Part shown: one piece after another, positions 27,224-36,162 of the stretch | How the letters are laid out: each line of letters opens with the position of its first letter | Position numbering within the stretch: the stretch's first letter is position 1 | Assembly: GCA_051418075.1 (NCBI GenBank) | Contig: JBPRGG010000089.1 | Span: 1-64,000 of the forward strand | From: JBPRGG01 sp051418075 | Lineage (GTDB): Bacteria > Bacteroidota > Bacteroidia > Cytophagales > Cyclobacteriaceae | Direction of reading: 5' to 3' | Length of the DNA stretch: 64,000 bases | Translations under genes and position numbers: made by a program | The notes under the pieces: generated by a model | Told to the model about the DNA's origin: nothing | Databases searched by the model: none | What the model saw: the letters and a program-made list of their open reading frames with translations, nothing else

Positions 27224-28594
27224 CTATTTTTCCACCATATGGCTGAGTTCAAATTTAACCACAGTATTTACAGGATCAGGAGGAATGAATGTATGCTGGG
27301 GTGGATTACCCAGATTAAAAAAGACATCATCTTCCTGAATATAAGATCGTTTTCCGTGCCAGTAAGGACCAATAAACACCTCTCGACCATCATTTAACAA
27401 CCAGCCCTGGTTCAGTTGTCCTTTCATTCCTGCCATCAGAAACTGACCAATATTCGACCCGGTAATATGGGCATACAGTTTATTATCTTTCATGGTAAAT
27501 CTTCCCCATTCCGGCTTTGGGTAGGGAGCCGGACCACAGCCATAGATACTTTCCCCATTCAGTTTCATCCAGTCCCCTACCTGATCCAGGATCCGGACCG
27601 ACTGATCAGGAATGTTACCTTTGGCATCCGGACCTACATTCAATAACAAATTCCCGCCTTTACTTACCACATTCACCAGGGCATGGATGATATCACGGGA
27701 TGATTTATAATCATTATTGGTGCTGTAGCCCCAATCATTATTCAGAGTAATACAAGCTTCCCAGGGAATTGGCCGGTTTAATTCATCAAAAATCCCGTTT
27801 TGAGGAATTACCTGTTCAGGACCTTCGAAATCCCCGGCATAAGGTTCGGGTTGCTCCAATTCCATATTTCCACCCAGCCGGTTGTCTATGATGATATCCG
27901 GCTGTAATTGCCTCACCATCTTTACCAGTTTGGTGGCTTCCCATCTTTCCCCGGTCATCTCGCCACAACTAAAATCCAGCCAGAGTATATCAATTTTACC
28001 ATAATTGGTCATTAATTCCCGCACCTGACTGTGCATATAGGTGATGTATTTTGAAAAATCCCGGCCTTCATTGGAATAACCATCTTTTCCGGTCATGGGA
28101 TGAACTACGCATTCTCCCTCTACCAAATAATCGGGGTGATGCCAGTCAAGCAATGAATAGTAAAAACCAACTTTCAAACCTTCCTCACGAAAGGCATCCA
28201 CATATTCCCTGATCAAATCTCGTCCGGCCGGTGTATTGGTGGCTTTATAATCGGTATATTCGCTGTCAAACAAACAAAATCCATCATGATGTTTGGCTGT
28301 CATGACTCCATACTTCATTCCAGCCCGTTGGGCTATCCGGGCCCATTCTTTCGGATTATATTGCTCAGGATCAAAGGCTTTAAAATAAGGTTGATAATCT
28401 TCCACTGAAAGTTTCTCATTTTGTCGTACCCATTCTCCCCGGGCCGGTATGGCATAAATTCCCCAATGAATAAACATGCCAAAGCGGGCATCCTGAAACC
28501 ATTGGGTGCGTTGCTGACGTTGCTGATACACATCCTGAGCTTTAAGGGAAAACACCAACTGAAACAAACAAATAGCGACTATGTATTTCTTCAT
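27224..28594 (-). CDS. secreted alpha-L-fucosidase, GH29 (3)
   Basis: 456 residues with a signal peptide (1-20). Barrel motifs: FGMFIHWGIYAIPARG, KYGVMTAKHHDGFCLFDS and ILWLDFSCGEM with likely nucleophile D207. GNLLLNVGPDAKG follows. It differs from fucosidase 1 (22034) in the nucleophile context (WLDF versus WFDG), suggesting a different linkage preference, though the distinction is inferred. It is next to the MGH1-like enzyme with the inserted domain. Confidence 0.93.
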   Translation of the reverse strand: MKKYIVAICLFQLVFSLKAQDVYQQRQQRTQWFQDARFGMFIHWGIYAIPARGEWVRQNEKLSVEDYQPYFKAFDPEQYNPKEWARIAQRAGMKYGVMTAKHHDGFCLFDSEYTDYKATNTPAGRDLIREYVDAFREEGLKVGFYYSLLDWHHPDYLVEGECVVHPMTGKDGYSNEGRDFSKYITYMHSQVRELMTNYGKIDILWLDFSCGEMTGERWEATKLVKMVRQLQPDIIIDNRLGGNMELEQPEPYAGDFEGPEQVIPQNGIFDELNRPIPWEACITLNNDWGYSTNNDYKSSRDIIHALVNVVSKGGNLLLNVGPDAKGNIPDQSVRILDQVGDWMKLNGESIYGCGPAPYPKPEWGRFTMKDNKLYAHITGSNIGQFLMAGMKGQLNQGWLLNDGREVFIGPYWHGKRSYIQEDDVFFNLGNPPQHTFIPPDPVNTVVKFELSHMVEK

Positions 28595-28636
28595 AATTTC
28601 GGATTTAAGAAAGCATTAATTTACATATTTTTTGGT

Positions 28637-31087
28637 TCAATTTATTATCTGATTTTGGGGAAAATTGCTGATATAATACTCTTTTGTACTGTAGGGATTG
28701 GCTATCAATTGGCCATCTGTTTCAAAGCCAGCCAATTCTTCTAATAGAATAAGCTGCATCAGGCCTCCCCAACAATAATGAGGATCTCCCGCTCCCGGAC
28801 CATCAGCATAATAATTTTCATATAGATGTCCTCTTCGTTGCCATTCAATTTGAGCCTGCCTGGCACTTTTCACCGCATATTGCCAGGTAATTTCATTGGA
28901 GGCGTAGTTATTGATCCCCAAATAGGCCAGGTAGTTGGTGGGAGGCCAGATCCTGCCTCGCCAGTAGCCCTGTGAAGGAAAAGCCGGATCATTCCGGGCG
29001 ATGGTGGGCAGTACAAATTCACCCCAAAATAAAGTGGTGTCGGTGAGGTTGGTGATGATGCTTTCCCCTTTGGTCTCATCTGCTGCCCCGGCGATCAAAG
29101 GATAGAAGAGGGTGGGGCCTAATCGTTCGCTGAATAAATTTCCTGCTGTTTTTTGCTCAGTAGTCCACAAAAGTTCGAAAGGTATATCCCCGGAATAGGC
29201 CAATTTTATCTGGTATTGCTGGTTGGCATTCAGATAAATGGGGTCACTGATAAATGCCGTAATCCAAAATTTACGATTATCTAAAATGGTTTGATCATTG
29301 ATTGTTAGATTGACCCCTAATTCCTCCGGAGTATAAAAGAAGTAGACCCCTGATTGCTCAGGTTGTAACATAAAATCCCAATGAACAGAGTCTCCATTGT
29401 GAACCAAGACTTTTACCTCCTGATCAGTTAACCCTATTTTATCGTTGGAATTTTGATCTTTCTGGGCTTTTCCTCCCTTATACACTGTTTTTTTATTGTT
29501 TTTAATGGCAGTGGCAGAAATGGATCTAAACATACTTACAGAAGGCTTTCGGGAAAACTCATCCCAGTAACGGTTACAATACATTCCTACTGCTTCATTC
29601 CATAACAGATCATTGATCCTTTGATTCATGTTTTCCACTTGTTGCTCCAGGATTTCGACATCCTCATGTTCACCTATTTCCCTGGCAATGAAAGAAAGAT
29701 ACAATGCATCTGCTGCCCACAAACCACTGAGGCCAGCCATATCCAGCTCCATGGTGCGTGAAGCCTCGTTCATTCTGGCATCATCAAACATGGGACTGTT
29801 ATCCTGTCCGCTTTCATACTTTGACCCCTGTAACCAGGTACCATTTTCAGTACCCCACTCCAGCAATCCATTCTGGTTGCCATCCCGATAAGGCAGTCCA
29901 TTCCCGGGCCGAATGTCAAACCACCAATTGTGCCACTTTAACAGTTTGGGGTAGACCTCTTTTAAAAATCCGGTATCCGGATGGTATTGATGCATTTTCC
30001 AAACACAGATGGCTCCTACAGGAGGCTGGGAACGATCGGATGAGTTTTGTGTAGTATCATTTCCCAGGGCAACATTCGGCACAATACCTTCCTGGGTTTG
30101 ATGAAATAATATTGCTCTTACTGTTTCTTTTCCTGCATCCGGATCTTCTATAGATGCTAGCATGGCCTGAAAAAAACTATCCCATTCATAAAGCTGCTGA
30201 TTGATCTCCCTGCACCAGCCCCGGCTTACCACATGAGCGGAGAGTTTACTTTGGCTACCATATACCCGGGATTGATTCAAATGATTGGAAACAGCCTGCC
30301 AGATTTCCCCAAATGGAGTATGAATGGCGAATCTTTGGTCAGTATAGGCTTTGGCCCGGGCCTGAAGCCGATTATCAATTTGTTCCGGAGCTAGCTGCTC
30401 TTTTACCTCACCAGCCATAAAATAAACTGGTTCATCCTGGCTTACTTCATACTTTAAGGCAGCCCGATCAAAAAACTGCTCTTGTTCCAAGTCTGCTGAT
30501 TTATCTTTACTTATTAAATCAGCTAATGCCTGATCATTATCCCGGCTGGTGTAATTTGCCAGTGGTTTTTTGTTCAGTATAGTGAAAAACCAGTCGGGAT
30601 TGGTTTCTGATGGCTTTAAAGTTCCGGCTAATCCATTCTGGGTAATTTTGTAATATACCGGGGGGAAATCCGGCCAGGCTTGTAGCATTTCCAGAATGAT
30701 TTCCCTGGAGGTGTCACTATAAATTTTTCCCACCACAGTAATACCTTGTTCCTCCAAGGACCATTCCAGCCAAACCACCTGATTGTTATCTGTAGTAAAA
30801 CCATACTTATTGTAAGAATAATCAGGGGCTGAACCACCGAATTTTTGCCCGGAGCCATTCTTAACGCTATTCAGGTGTTGGTTATATGTGGCGATATAAT
30901 TATCAGCCGAATCCAGGTATCCTATCCGAAACAGAAAAGCCTGCCCATTATCATACTTGAAGGTAATGCCATGCAAGACATCAGGATAATAATTGCCTAT
31001 TTGCAGGTTTGGCTTTCCGGTATCTGCCGGGCTACTGCAGGAAAGGCAAAAGGATATTGTTACCAAAAATATCAAGTAGTTTTTCAT
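28637..31087 (-). CDS. MGH1/GH63-like glycosidase lipoprotein with inserted PA14-like domain
   Basis: 816 residues from ATG at 31087, chosen because MKNYLIFLVTISFCLSC is a standard lipoprotein signal; an ATG at 31108 adds seven residues. The catalytic barrel has SSDRSQPPVGAIC, YESGQDNSPMFD and GRIWPPTNYLAYLG, matching its paralogue at 23414. Between about residues 540 and 655 is an inserted beta-rich stretch (HWDFMLQPEQSGVYFFYT, LTINDQTILDN, YQIKLAYSG) resembling a PA14-like sugar-binding domain, after which the barrel continues. It is the longest glycosidase here. Confidence 0.8.
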   Translation of the reverse strand: MKNYLIFLVTISFCLSCSSPADTGKPNLQIGNYYPDVLHGITFKYDNGQAFLFRIGYLDSADNYIATYNQHLNSVKNGSGQKFGGSAPDYSYNKYGFTTDNNQVVWLEWSLEEQGITVVGKIYSDTSREIILEMLQAWPDFPPVYYKITQNGLAGTLKPSETNPDWFFTILNKKPLANYTSRDNDQALADLISKDKSADLEQEQFFDRAALKYEVSQDEPVYFMAGEVKEQLAPEQIDNRLQARAKAYTDQRFAIHTPFGEIWQAVSNHLNQSRVYGSQSKLSAHVVSRGWCREINQQLYEWDSFFQAMLASIEDPDAGKETVRAILFHQTQEGIVPNVALGNDTTQNSSDRSQPPVGAICVWKMHQYHPDTGFLKEVYPKLLKWHNWWFDIRPGNGLPYRDGNQNGLLEWGTENGTWLQGSKYESGQDNSPMFDDARMNEASRTMELDMAGLSGLWAADALYLSFIAREIGEHEDVEILEQQVENMNQRINDLLWNEAVGMYCNRYWDEFSRKPSVSMFRSISATAIKNNKKTVYKGGKAQKDQNSNDKIGLTDQEVKVLVHNGDSVHWDFMLQPEQSGVYFFYTPEELGVNLTINDQTILDNRKFWITAFISDPIYLNANQQYQIKLAYSGDIPFELLWTTEQKTAGNLFSERLGPTLFYPLIAGAADETKGESIITNLTDTTLFWGEFVLPTIARNDPAFPSQGYWRGRIWPPTNYLAYLGINNYASNEITWQYAVKSARQAQIEWQRRGHLYENYYADGPGAGDPHYCWGGLMQLILLEELAGFETDGQLIANPYSTKEYYISNFPQNQIIN

Positions 31088-31125
31088 ATCATACTTTTTT
31101 ATTCTCATTTACAAAAAAACCCAAA

Positions 31126-31251
31126 TTATAATTTTTCAAAAACCGGTATTTGACCTACCGGTGCATCTACTTGTTTCCATTGCCCTTCAGATTGGAGCAC
31201 AGACCCATTCCAAAAGCTTTTCCAGGATTTTATAGTCCAGGGCTGCTCAAG
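31126..31251 (-). pseudogene. remnant of a glycosidase C-terminus, GH31-like
   Basis: In the gap between two intact genes the minus strand reads SWKSFWNGSVLQSEG then WKQVDAPVGQIPVFEKL and a TAA. The pattern FWNG...DAP...IPVF is characteristic of the C-terminal beta domain of GH31 alpha-glucosidases/xylosidases. A stop (TAA) lies directly upstream in frame and no body is present, so it is a broken fragment of 41 residues. Family call rests on this one motif. Confidence 0.5.
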
Positions 31252-31391
31252 TTATATTGCCTGAAACTAAGCCATAGTTTCAGTTTGTAGATTTTGAGTA
31301 CGGAAAAGTTACTGAAAAAAAAACATCAGATGGGCAAATCTGCCCTAAAATTCATAGTTATTAAAAAACCAGAAATTCAAATTTAATTCAA

Positions 31392-32603
31392 CTAAAGATT
31401 AATATCCTGATCGATCGATGCAGACCGGATAATTTTGGTTAATTCCTGATGCCATTCAATATCCCGCCACATGCCTACGAATTGTGGTCCGCAAAAATTA
31501 CTGGTGGCAATCGCTATCCATCTGCCTGTTTTTGCCGCCTCTTTCACACCGAATTCACAGGCTTCTTTTACCCAGTCCCAGGAGAGCAAAGGGAAATCCC
31601 GATAATCAACCGGCCCCCAGCATTCAGTAGTAATAACAGGTAAACCAGCTTTTCTTGACCATTTACTGGCTAAATGTATAAGGTCTTTTAGGCTCAGCAG
31701 CCAATAATCCTCTTTTTCCCGGTATACCCTTTCGCCATTTAATTGCAGTTGCTGGTATCCTTCAAAGTCAAACATGCGATATTCGTAACCCACCTCCCGA
31801 TAAAATTGCCCATTTGTAGCATTGGTGATCCAGATATTCAGATTCAGGATGTCCTGGCTTGAGGTATCTTCTGTTTCCCATTTATCAAATTCAGTATTAA
31901 TGGAAAAACAGAAGGGCATTTCGGGATAAGCAGTTTTTAATATTTCGGTCGATTCTTTCATGTATCTCAGGGCCAGGTCAGAGTTCCTGCGGGTATCTGG
32001 AGGTAAATACGGTGTCCAGGGAGTAATAGGATATTCATTGGAAAGATCCACATAAATGATGTTATCCATCAGATTTTCCTCACTGATCGTATCCAGGGTT
32101 TGTTTCCATACCTGGCCCAATTCATAACCGGATTTAATTTTTGCAGCAGTACGATCCACATCTTCACGCCACCAGGTCGACAGCCCCACTTTTACCCCAT
32201 GATCCCTGCATTTTTTAATAAACTGATTCAGGTTTGGCTGAACCTCCACCTCAGTATACACCGGGCTGCCCCATTCCTGGGTTGACCAGTGAGGGTCCAA
32301 CCCCCATCTTTTCCCGGGATCGGCCGCAACCAAATGCGGATAAGCATCTATTCTCACGGCATTATAACCTCGTTCTACCAGTTCGGACAGTGATTTATCC
32401 CAGTCTTCATAACCAGCCCCGGGCCAGCGTCTTTCCAGCCAGGAAAAGTCCCACATGGTGATGGCCAGAGGGCTTTTTAAATCTTTCTTTAATGTGGTTG
32501 CATTATCAACTTTTTGGTAAAAGGATGGGGTTGATAAATTATGAACGCCAGCCAGTATAGCACCTGATTTAATGCTGTTTTGTAGAAATTTTCTTCTTTT
32601 CAT
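31392..32603 (-). CDS. exported cellulase-like TIM-barrel glycosidase
   Basis: 403 residues from ATG at 32603; an upstream ATG at 32660 adds residues that look like part of the decayed sequence upstream. The start MKRRKFLQNSIKSGAILAG is a Tat-like export signal. Barrel features: YNAVRIDAYPHL, IIYVDLSNEYPI (a GH5-like acid/base region with Asn-Glu) and LPVITTECWGPVDYR (likely nucleophile Glu). This resembles the cellulase-like families related to GH5. It stands between the GH31-like remnant and a decayed gene. Confidence 0.75.
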   Translation of the reverse strand: MKRRKFLQNSIKSGAILAGVHNLSTPSFYQKVDNATTLKKDLKSPLAITMWDFSWLERRWPGAGYEDWDKSLSELVERGYNAVRIDAYPHLVAADPGKRWGLDPHWSTQEWGSPVYTEVEVQPNLNQFIKKCRDHGVKVGLSTWWREDVDRTAAKIKSGYELGQVWKQTLDTISEENLMDNIIYVDLSNEYPITPWTPYLPPDTRRNSDLALRYMKESTEILKTAYPEMPFCFSINTEFDKWETEDTSSQDILNLNIWITNATNGQFYREVGYEYRMFDFEGYQQLQLNGERVYREKEDYWLLSLKDLIHLASKWSRKAGLPVITTECWGPVDYRDFPLLSWDWVKEACEFGVKEAAKTGRWIAIATSNFCGPQFVGMWRDIEWHQELTKIIRSASIDQDINL

Positions 32604-32666
32604 ATTTTGTTTTTGTGTTTTGTAACATCTGTCCCCTTGAACTTTCAGCAGTATCAGCAAGTATTT

Positions 32667-32887
32667 TCACAAATTCATCCTTTTCAGGTCATCAAATAGA
32701 TAGTTCCAGATTCTCTTTCTCTTCTTCAAAATCCTTCCACATATTGAATACTACTTTAGCATCCATATATTGAACAATGTCATTTCTGACTTCTCTATTC
32801 CTTAAAGTCAAGCAGCGTATCATTTTCAATTAGTTCAATAGCAATAAAAGTAGATTTAGCAGCTCTTTTTATTATTTTGCCCCAGTT
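32667..32887 (-). pseudogene. decayed gene of unknown family, two frameshifts
   Basis: Protein-like text continues across three frames. It begins NWGKIIKRAAKSTF and IAIELIENDTLLDFKE, shifts to REVRNDIVQYMDAK and VVFNMWKDFEEE, shifts again to KRIWNYLFDDLKRMNL, and ends in TGA at 32667. Each section is rich in charged and aromatic residues, unlike random AT-rich sequence, and the frames abut. This is best explained as the C-terminal half of a dead gene. The family is not recognised. Confidence 0.4.
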
Positions 32888-32951
32888 TCATGATTAAGAA
32901 TCCAGAAAATAAAAATGAAGCAGAATTTGACATAATTCATTACATTTATTT

Positions 32952-34556
32952 TCAATTGAAATTAAAATCAATTTTTTGCTGTAAGCTTCTGATATTAATA
33001 TCCTGAACCGGTAAATTTTCTGAAACAGACAATGAGGCAGCTATCCCTGCAGCTTGCCCCATCATCATGAAAACCGGTTCCATCCTGATTGAACCAAAGG
33101 CAATATGAGAAGCTGATACACAAACTGGCACTAATAAGTTTATAGCTTCAGCCTTTTGGGGTACAATTGAGCCATATGAAATAGGGTAAGGCTTTATACC
33201 TTCCCATACCTGGACATCGCCTTCATTTTTAACCATTCCATTGATAATCACCCGCTGACAATTGTGAGAATCCATGCCATATGAGCCAATAGCAATACCA
33301 TCCTGCACTGTAATTTTACCTAAACAATTATGTTCAGTCATAACATACTTACCTATCATACGGCGTGCTTCTCTGACATAAATCTGGAAAGGCCAACCCC
33401 CATTGTCAGTAAATTCATCTTTAGGATAACCATAAGTGAGCATTTTATCCCGGAACTTTTTTGGAATACGTTCACTATGGCCTAAAAAATAGAACAAGCC
33501 TTGCTGGTAGTTTCGGTGAGCTAATTCAATTTCTTTTCTTTCCTGATAGTCTGCCTCAGGATAATTCCAGTTTTCACCTATAAAATCTGTTGAAAAAGGA
33601 CCATAGTTATTTATATCTGTTTTTCCATTAGGCATATCAGAAATTGTAAGGGCGGCACGATAAAATGGCAGGAATTGCCAGGAAAGATCCTTCCATTCTT
33701 TCTTCTCTACACTACGGGACAATAGTTCGTATTTAGCCGGATCATAATCAACAGGTGCCGTAATGGGGATCATATTTTCTTTTACATTGGTAAGGCACAC
33801 CCTGTAATTATAAGCCTGTATTTTATGATCACCACTTCCTACCGGAGCCAGTTTTTCCGGATGTGTGATTCCGTAAACCAACCCACTACTACTGTCTCCA
33901 GGTATAATGTATGGATCAATGTCATCCATAAACTGATGAGGACTATCCTCTTCAAGTTGTACACCATTATGCTTTTCATTATATTTTTGATTGTCTTCCC
34001 TTCCAATGGTATAGGAAACTCCGGCAAGTGCCATCAAATCACCCTGGTAAGAGCAATCTATAAATACTTTGGCATATATTTTTCTATGTAAGGCCTGATC
34101 TGAGTTGATGGTATGTTCTAAAGTAATAGATTTGAGTCGATTATCCCCTTTTTCTACTGAAATAATACGATGGAAAAGCAGCGTATCTGCTCCGGATTCG
34201 CAAATAAGATCATTAAAAACACTTTCAGCCACATGAGGTTCAAAAACCAATTTAGCTTTATTTTTTTCACCATAATGTGCTGCAATCCGGGTATAAAACT
34301 CTCTGGCAAAACCTGAAATGGCATTTTTATCTCCTACATCCGTCATTCCCAAACCAGAAGCAGTCATTCCTCCTAAATGTTTTCTGGGCTCTATTAATAA
34401 AACTTTTTTCCCTTCTTTGGCAGCAGCATAAGCAGCACTAACTCCGGCCGATGTTCCGCTATAAACGCAAACATCATAGTATGCTTCAGGTGATTCATGT
34501 TGACATGAAGCAAAAACCCATACTAAAACAAACAGCCTTGTAATCACAGATCTCAT
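32952..34556 (-). CDS. FAD-dependent oxidoreductase lipoprotein (FAD_oxidored family)
   Basis: 534 residues from ATG at 34556; an earlier ATG at 34580 is in frame. Lipoprotein signal FVLVWVFASC precedes the dinucleotide-binding site VYSGTSAGVSAAYAA with GKKVLLIEP, then GGMTASGLGMTD. The C-terminal GSIRMEPVFMMMGQAAGIAA is typical of the family found in PULs (annotated as xanthan lyase-like or FAD-dependent). It probably oxidises a sugar in the periplasm. It follows SusD after a 101-bp gap holding a long inverted repeat. Confidence 0.85.
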   Translation of the reverse strand: MRSVITRLFVLVWVFASCQHESPEAYYDVCVYSGTSAGVSAAYAAAKEGKKVLLIEPRKHLGGMTASGLGMTDVGDKNAISGFAREFYTRIAAHYGEKNKAKLVFEPHVAESVFNDLICESGADTLLFHRIISVEKGDNRLKSITLEHTINSDQALHRKIYAKVFIDCSYQGDLMALAGVSYTIGREDNQKYNEKHNGVQLEEDSPHQFMDDIDPYIIPGDSSSGLVYGITHPEKLAPVGSGDHKIQAYNYRVCLTNVKENMIPITAPVDYDPAKYELLSRSVEKKEWKDLSWQFLPFYRAALTISDMPNGKTDINNYGPFSTDFIGENWNYPEADYQERKEIELAHRNYQQGLFYFLGHSERIPKKFRDKMLTYGYPKDEFTDNGGWPFQIYVREARRMIGKYVMTEHNCLGKITVQDGIAIGSYGMDSHNCQRVIINGMVKNEGDVQVWEGIKPYPISYGSIVPQKAEAINLLVPVCVSASHIAFGSIRMEPVFMMMGQAAGIAASLSVSENLPVQDINIRSLQQKIDFNFN

Positions 34557-34589
34557 AAAACAATGTGAAATAACGAGCATAAATTAAAC

Positions 34590-34654
34590 AATAAAAAGAG
34601 ATTATCTAAAAGGGAAGAAGGCCTTTTCTATCTTTTATGATAACCTCTTTTATT
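34590..34654 (-). promoter_or_regulatory. long imperfect inverted repeat between SusD and the FAD oxidoreductase
   Basis: Left arm 34590-34612 pairs with right arm 34632-34654, about 21 of 23 positions with one mismatch and two single-base bulges, leaving a 19-base loop. It lies just after the SusD stop at 34658. A hairpin here could stabilise the susCD message or partly terminate transcription, so reducing the downstream genes. No separate T-run is seen. Confidence 0.6.
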
Positions 34655-34657
34655 ATA

Positions 34658-36151
34658 TCAGTATCCTTGATTCTGAAAAATATTTTCAGCTAAATCCAGC
34701 TCAGATTGCGGAACCGGAAAATAACCTTGAGTTTCAGGATCATATCCCAGGGGGCCTAAAACTTCAGTCAATTTACCCCATCGGCGCAGGTCAAAAAACC
34801 GATGTCCTTCTCCCAGCAACTCAACTCTTCTCTCCTGAGCTAAAGCCTGCATAAAATCTTCATTATCAGACAATTCCGACAACCCGGCTCTTTCCCTGAT
34901 CATATTCAGGTATTCAAAGGCTTCCTCAGACCTTCCGTTTTTATAAAGCGCCTCAGCATAGATCAGCAGAATTTCAGCATAACGTATCACAGGATTATTC
35001 ATATCTGAATCAAGATAGTTGGGTTGATCAGGGGTAGAATAGTGATTTCTGATGATATACTTAGCCAAATGTAAACCTGATTGACTTTGGGTGGTATCAT
35101 ATTCCTGTTCTCCTTCAGGCGCGAATTCATAGGATGAACCCGCCTCAAATATTGTGACTGGTCTTCTTAAATCCCCTTCTTCGAACACTTCATCAGGTTC
35201 CAGAGTAGGTACTATAATATTCCATCCTCCTCCTCCCGGATCATATCCTGACATGGCTGTAAAGCTGGTCACCCAGTTGCCTGGGTTCATTCCCCAGGTT
35301 CCGCCCTGATTGGAAGCATACTGAATTTCAAACAATGATTCAATCCCATTTTTCATGGTATTATCCCAGTTTGCCCCATAATCTTCCCAATTCAGATCAT
35401 ATGTGCCCATATTTATGACTTTTTCAGCTATTTCTTCAGCCTTCTGATAATTCTCTCTGTATAAATAAAAACGGGCCAGTAAACCTAAAGCTGAAGCTTT
35501 GGTAGCCCGGCCTAATTCATAGGTTCCTTTGACCGGCAAACTTTCACTCCCATCCAATCCTGCAGCAGCAAGCAGATCTTTTTCAATTTGCTGATAAATC
35601 CCGGACACAGGATCCCGGGTTAAATTTTCTGCTTCATCAGGTGTTAAAGGTTCCGTTAACAGGGGAGCGTCTCCCCAGATATTTGCAATATTGAAATAAG
35701 CCAGACCACGAAGGAATTTGGCTTCATTAATACTCCTGTCCCTGATCTCATCAGATACTGTGACTGCTTTATTTATGTTTTCCAGCACCCAATTGGCGCG
35801 GAATATAGCTCCATACATGGCAGACCAGGCACCAATGGTATTTCCACCATTTATCACCACATCCGTGGATTTAGTCTGATAATTGTCTAATGCAGCAAAC
35901 CAATTAGCATCAAAGCTGCCCATATCATCAGCATACACATCTCCAAAAACCATTTGACCAACCCCATAGGCCATAGGCCGGGCCATTACATAATAAATAC
36001 TGTTGATAGCAGATTCAACATCTTCCTGTGATTGCCAGAAATTTTCAGTAGTCAAATTATTCTGGGGAGGTTCTTCTAAAAAGTCTTCACTGCATGCCGT
36101 TATGATAACCATAACTAAAACAAATAGAAATAATTTATATATAAGTTTCAT
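34658..36151 (-). CDS. SusD/RagB-family outer membrane glycan-binding lipoprotein
   Basis: 497 residues. Lipobox ITACSED at about residue 18-24, then the SusD pattern (EEPPQNNLTTENFWQS, INEAKFLRGLAYFNIANIWGD) and the C-terminal VELLGEGHRFFDLRRWG motif. The protein binds glycan at the cell surface and caps the SusC pore. It starts 11 bp after the SusC stop, so the two are one operon. No exceptional features. Confidence 0.96.
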   Translation of the reverse strand: MKLIYKLFLFVLVMVIITACSEDFLEEPPQNNLTTENFWQSQEDVESAINSIYYVMARPMAYGVGQMVFGDVYADDMGSFDANWFAALDNYQTKSTDVVINGGNTIGAWSAMYGAIFRANWVLENINKAVTVSDEIRDRSINEAKFLRGLAYFNIANIWGDAPLLTEPLTPDEAENLTRDPVSGIYQQIEKDLLAAAGLDGSESLPVKGTYELGRATKASALGLLARFYLYRENYQKAEEIAEKVINMGTYDLNWEDYGANWDNTMKNGIESLFEIQYASNQGGTWGMNPGNWVTSFTAMSGYDPGGGGWNIIVPTLEPDEVFEEGDLRRPVTIFEAGSSYEFAPEGEQEYDTTQSQSGLHLAKYIIRNHYSTPDQPNYLDSDMNNPVIRYAEILLIYAEALYKNGRSEEAFEYLNMIRERAGLSELSDNEDFMQALAQERRVELLGEGHRFFDLRRWGKLTEVLGPLGYDPETQGYFPVPQSELDLAENIFQNQGY

Positions 36152-36162
36152 TGTATTAAGTT

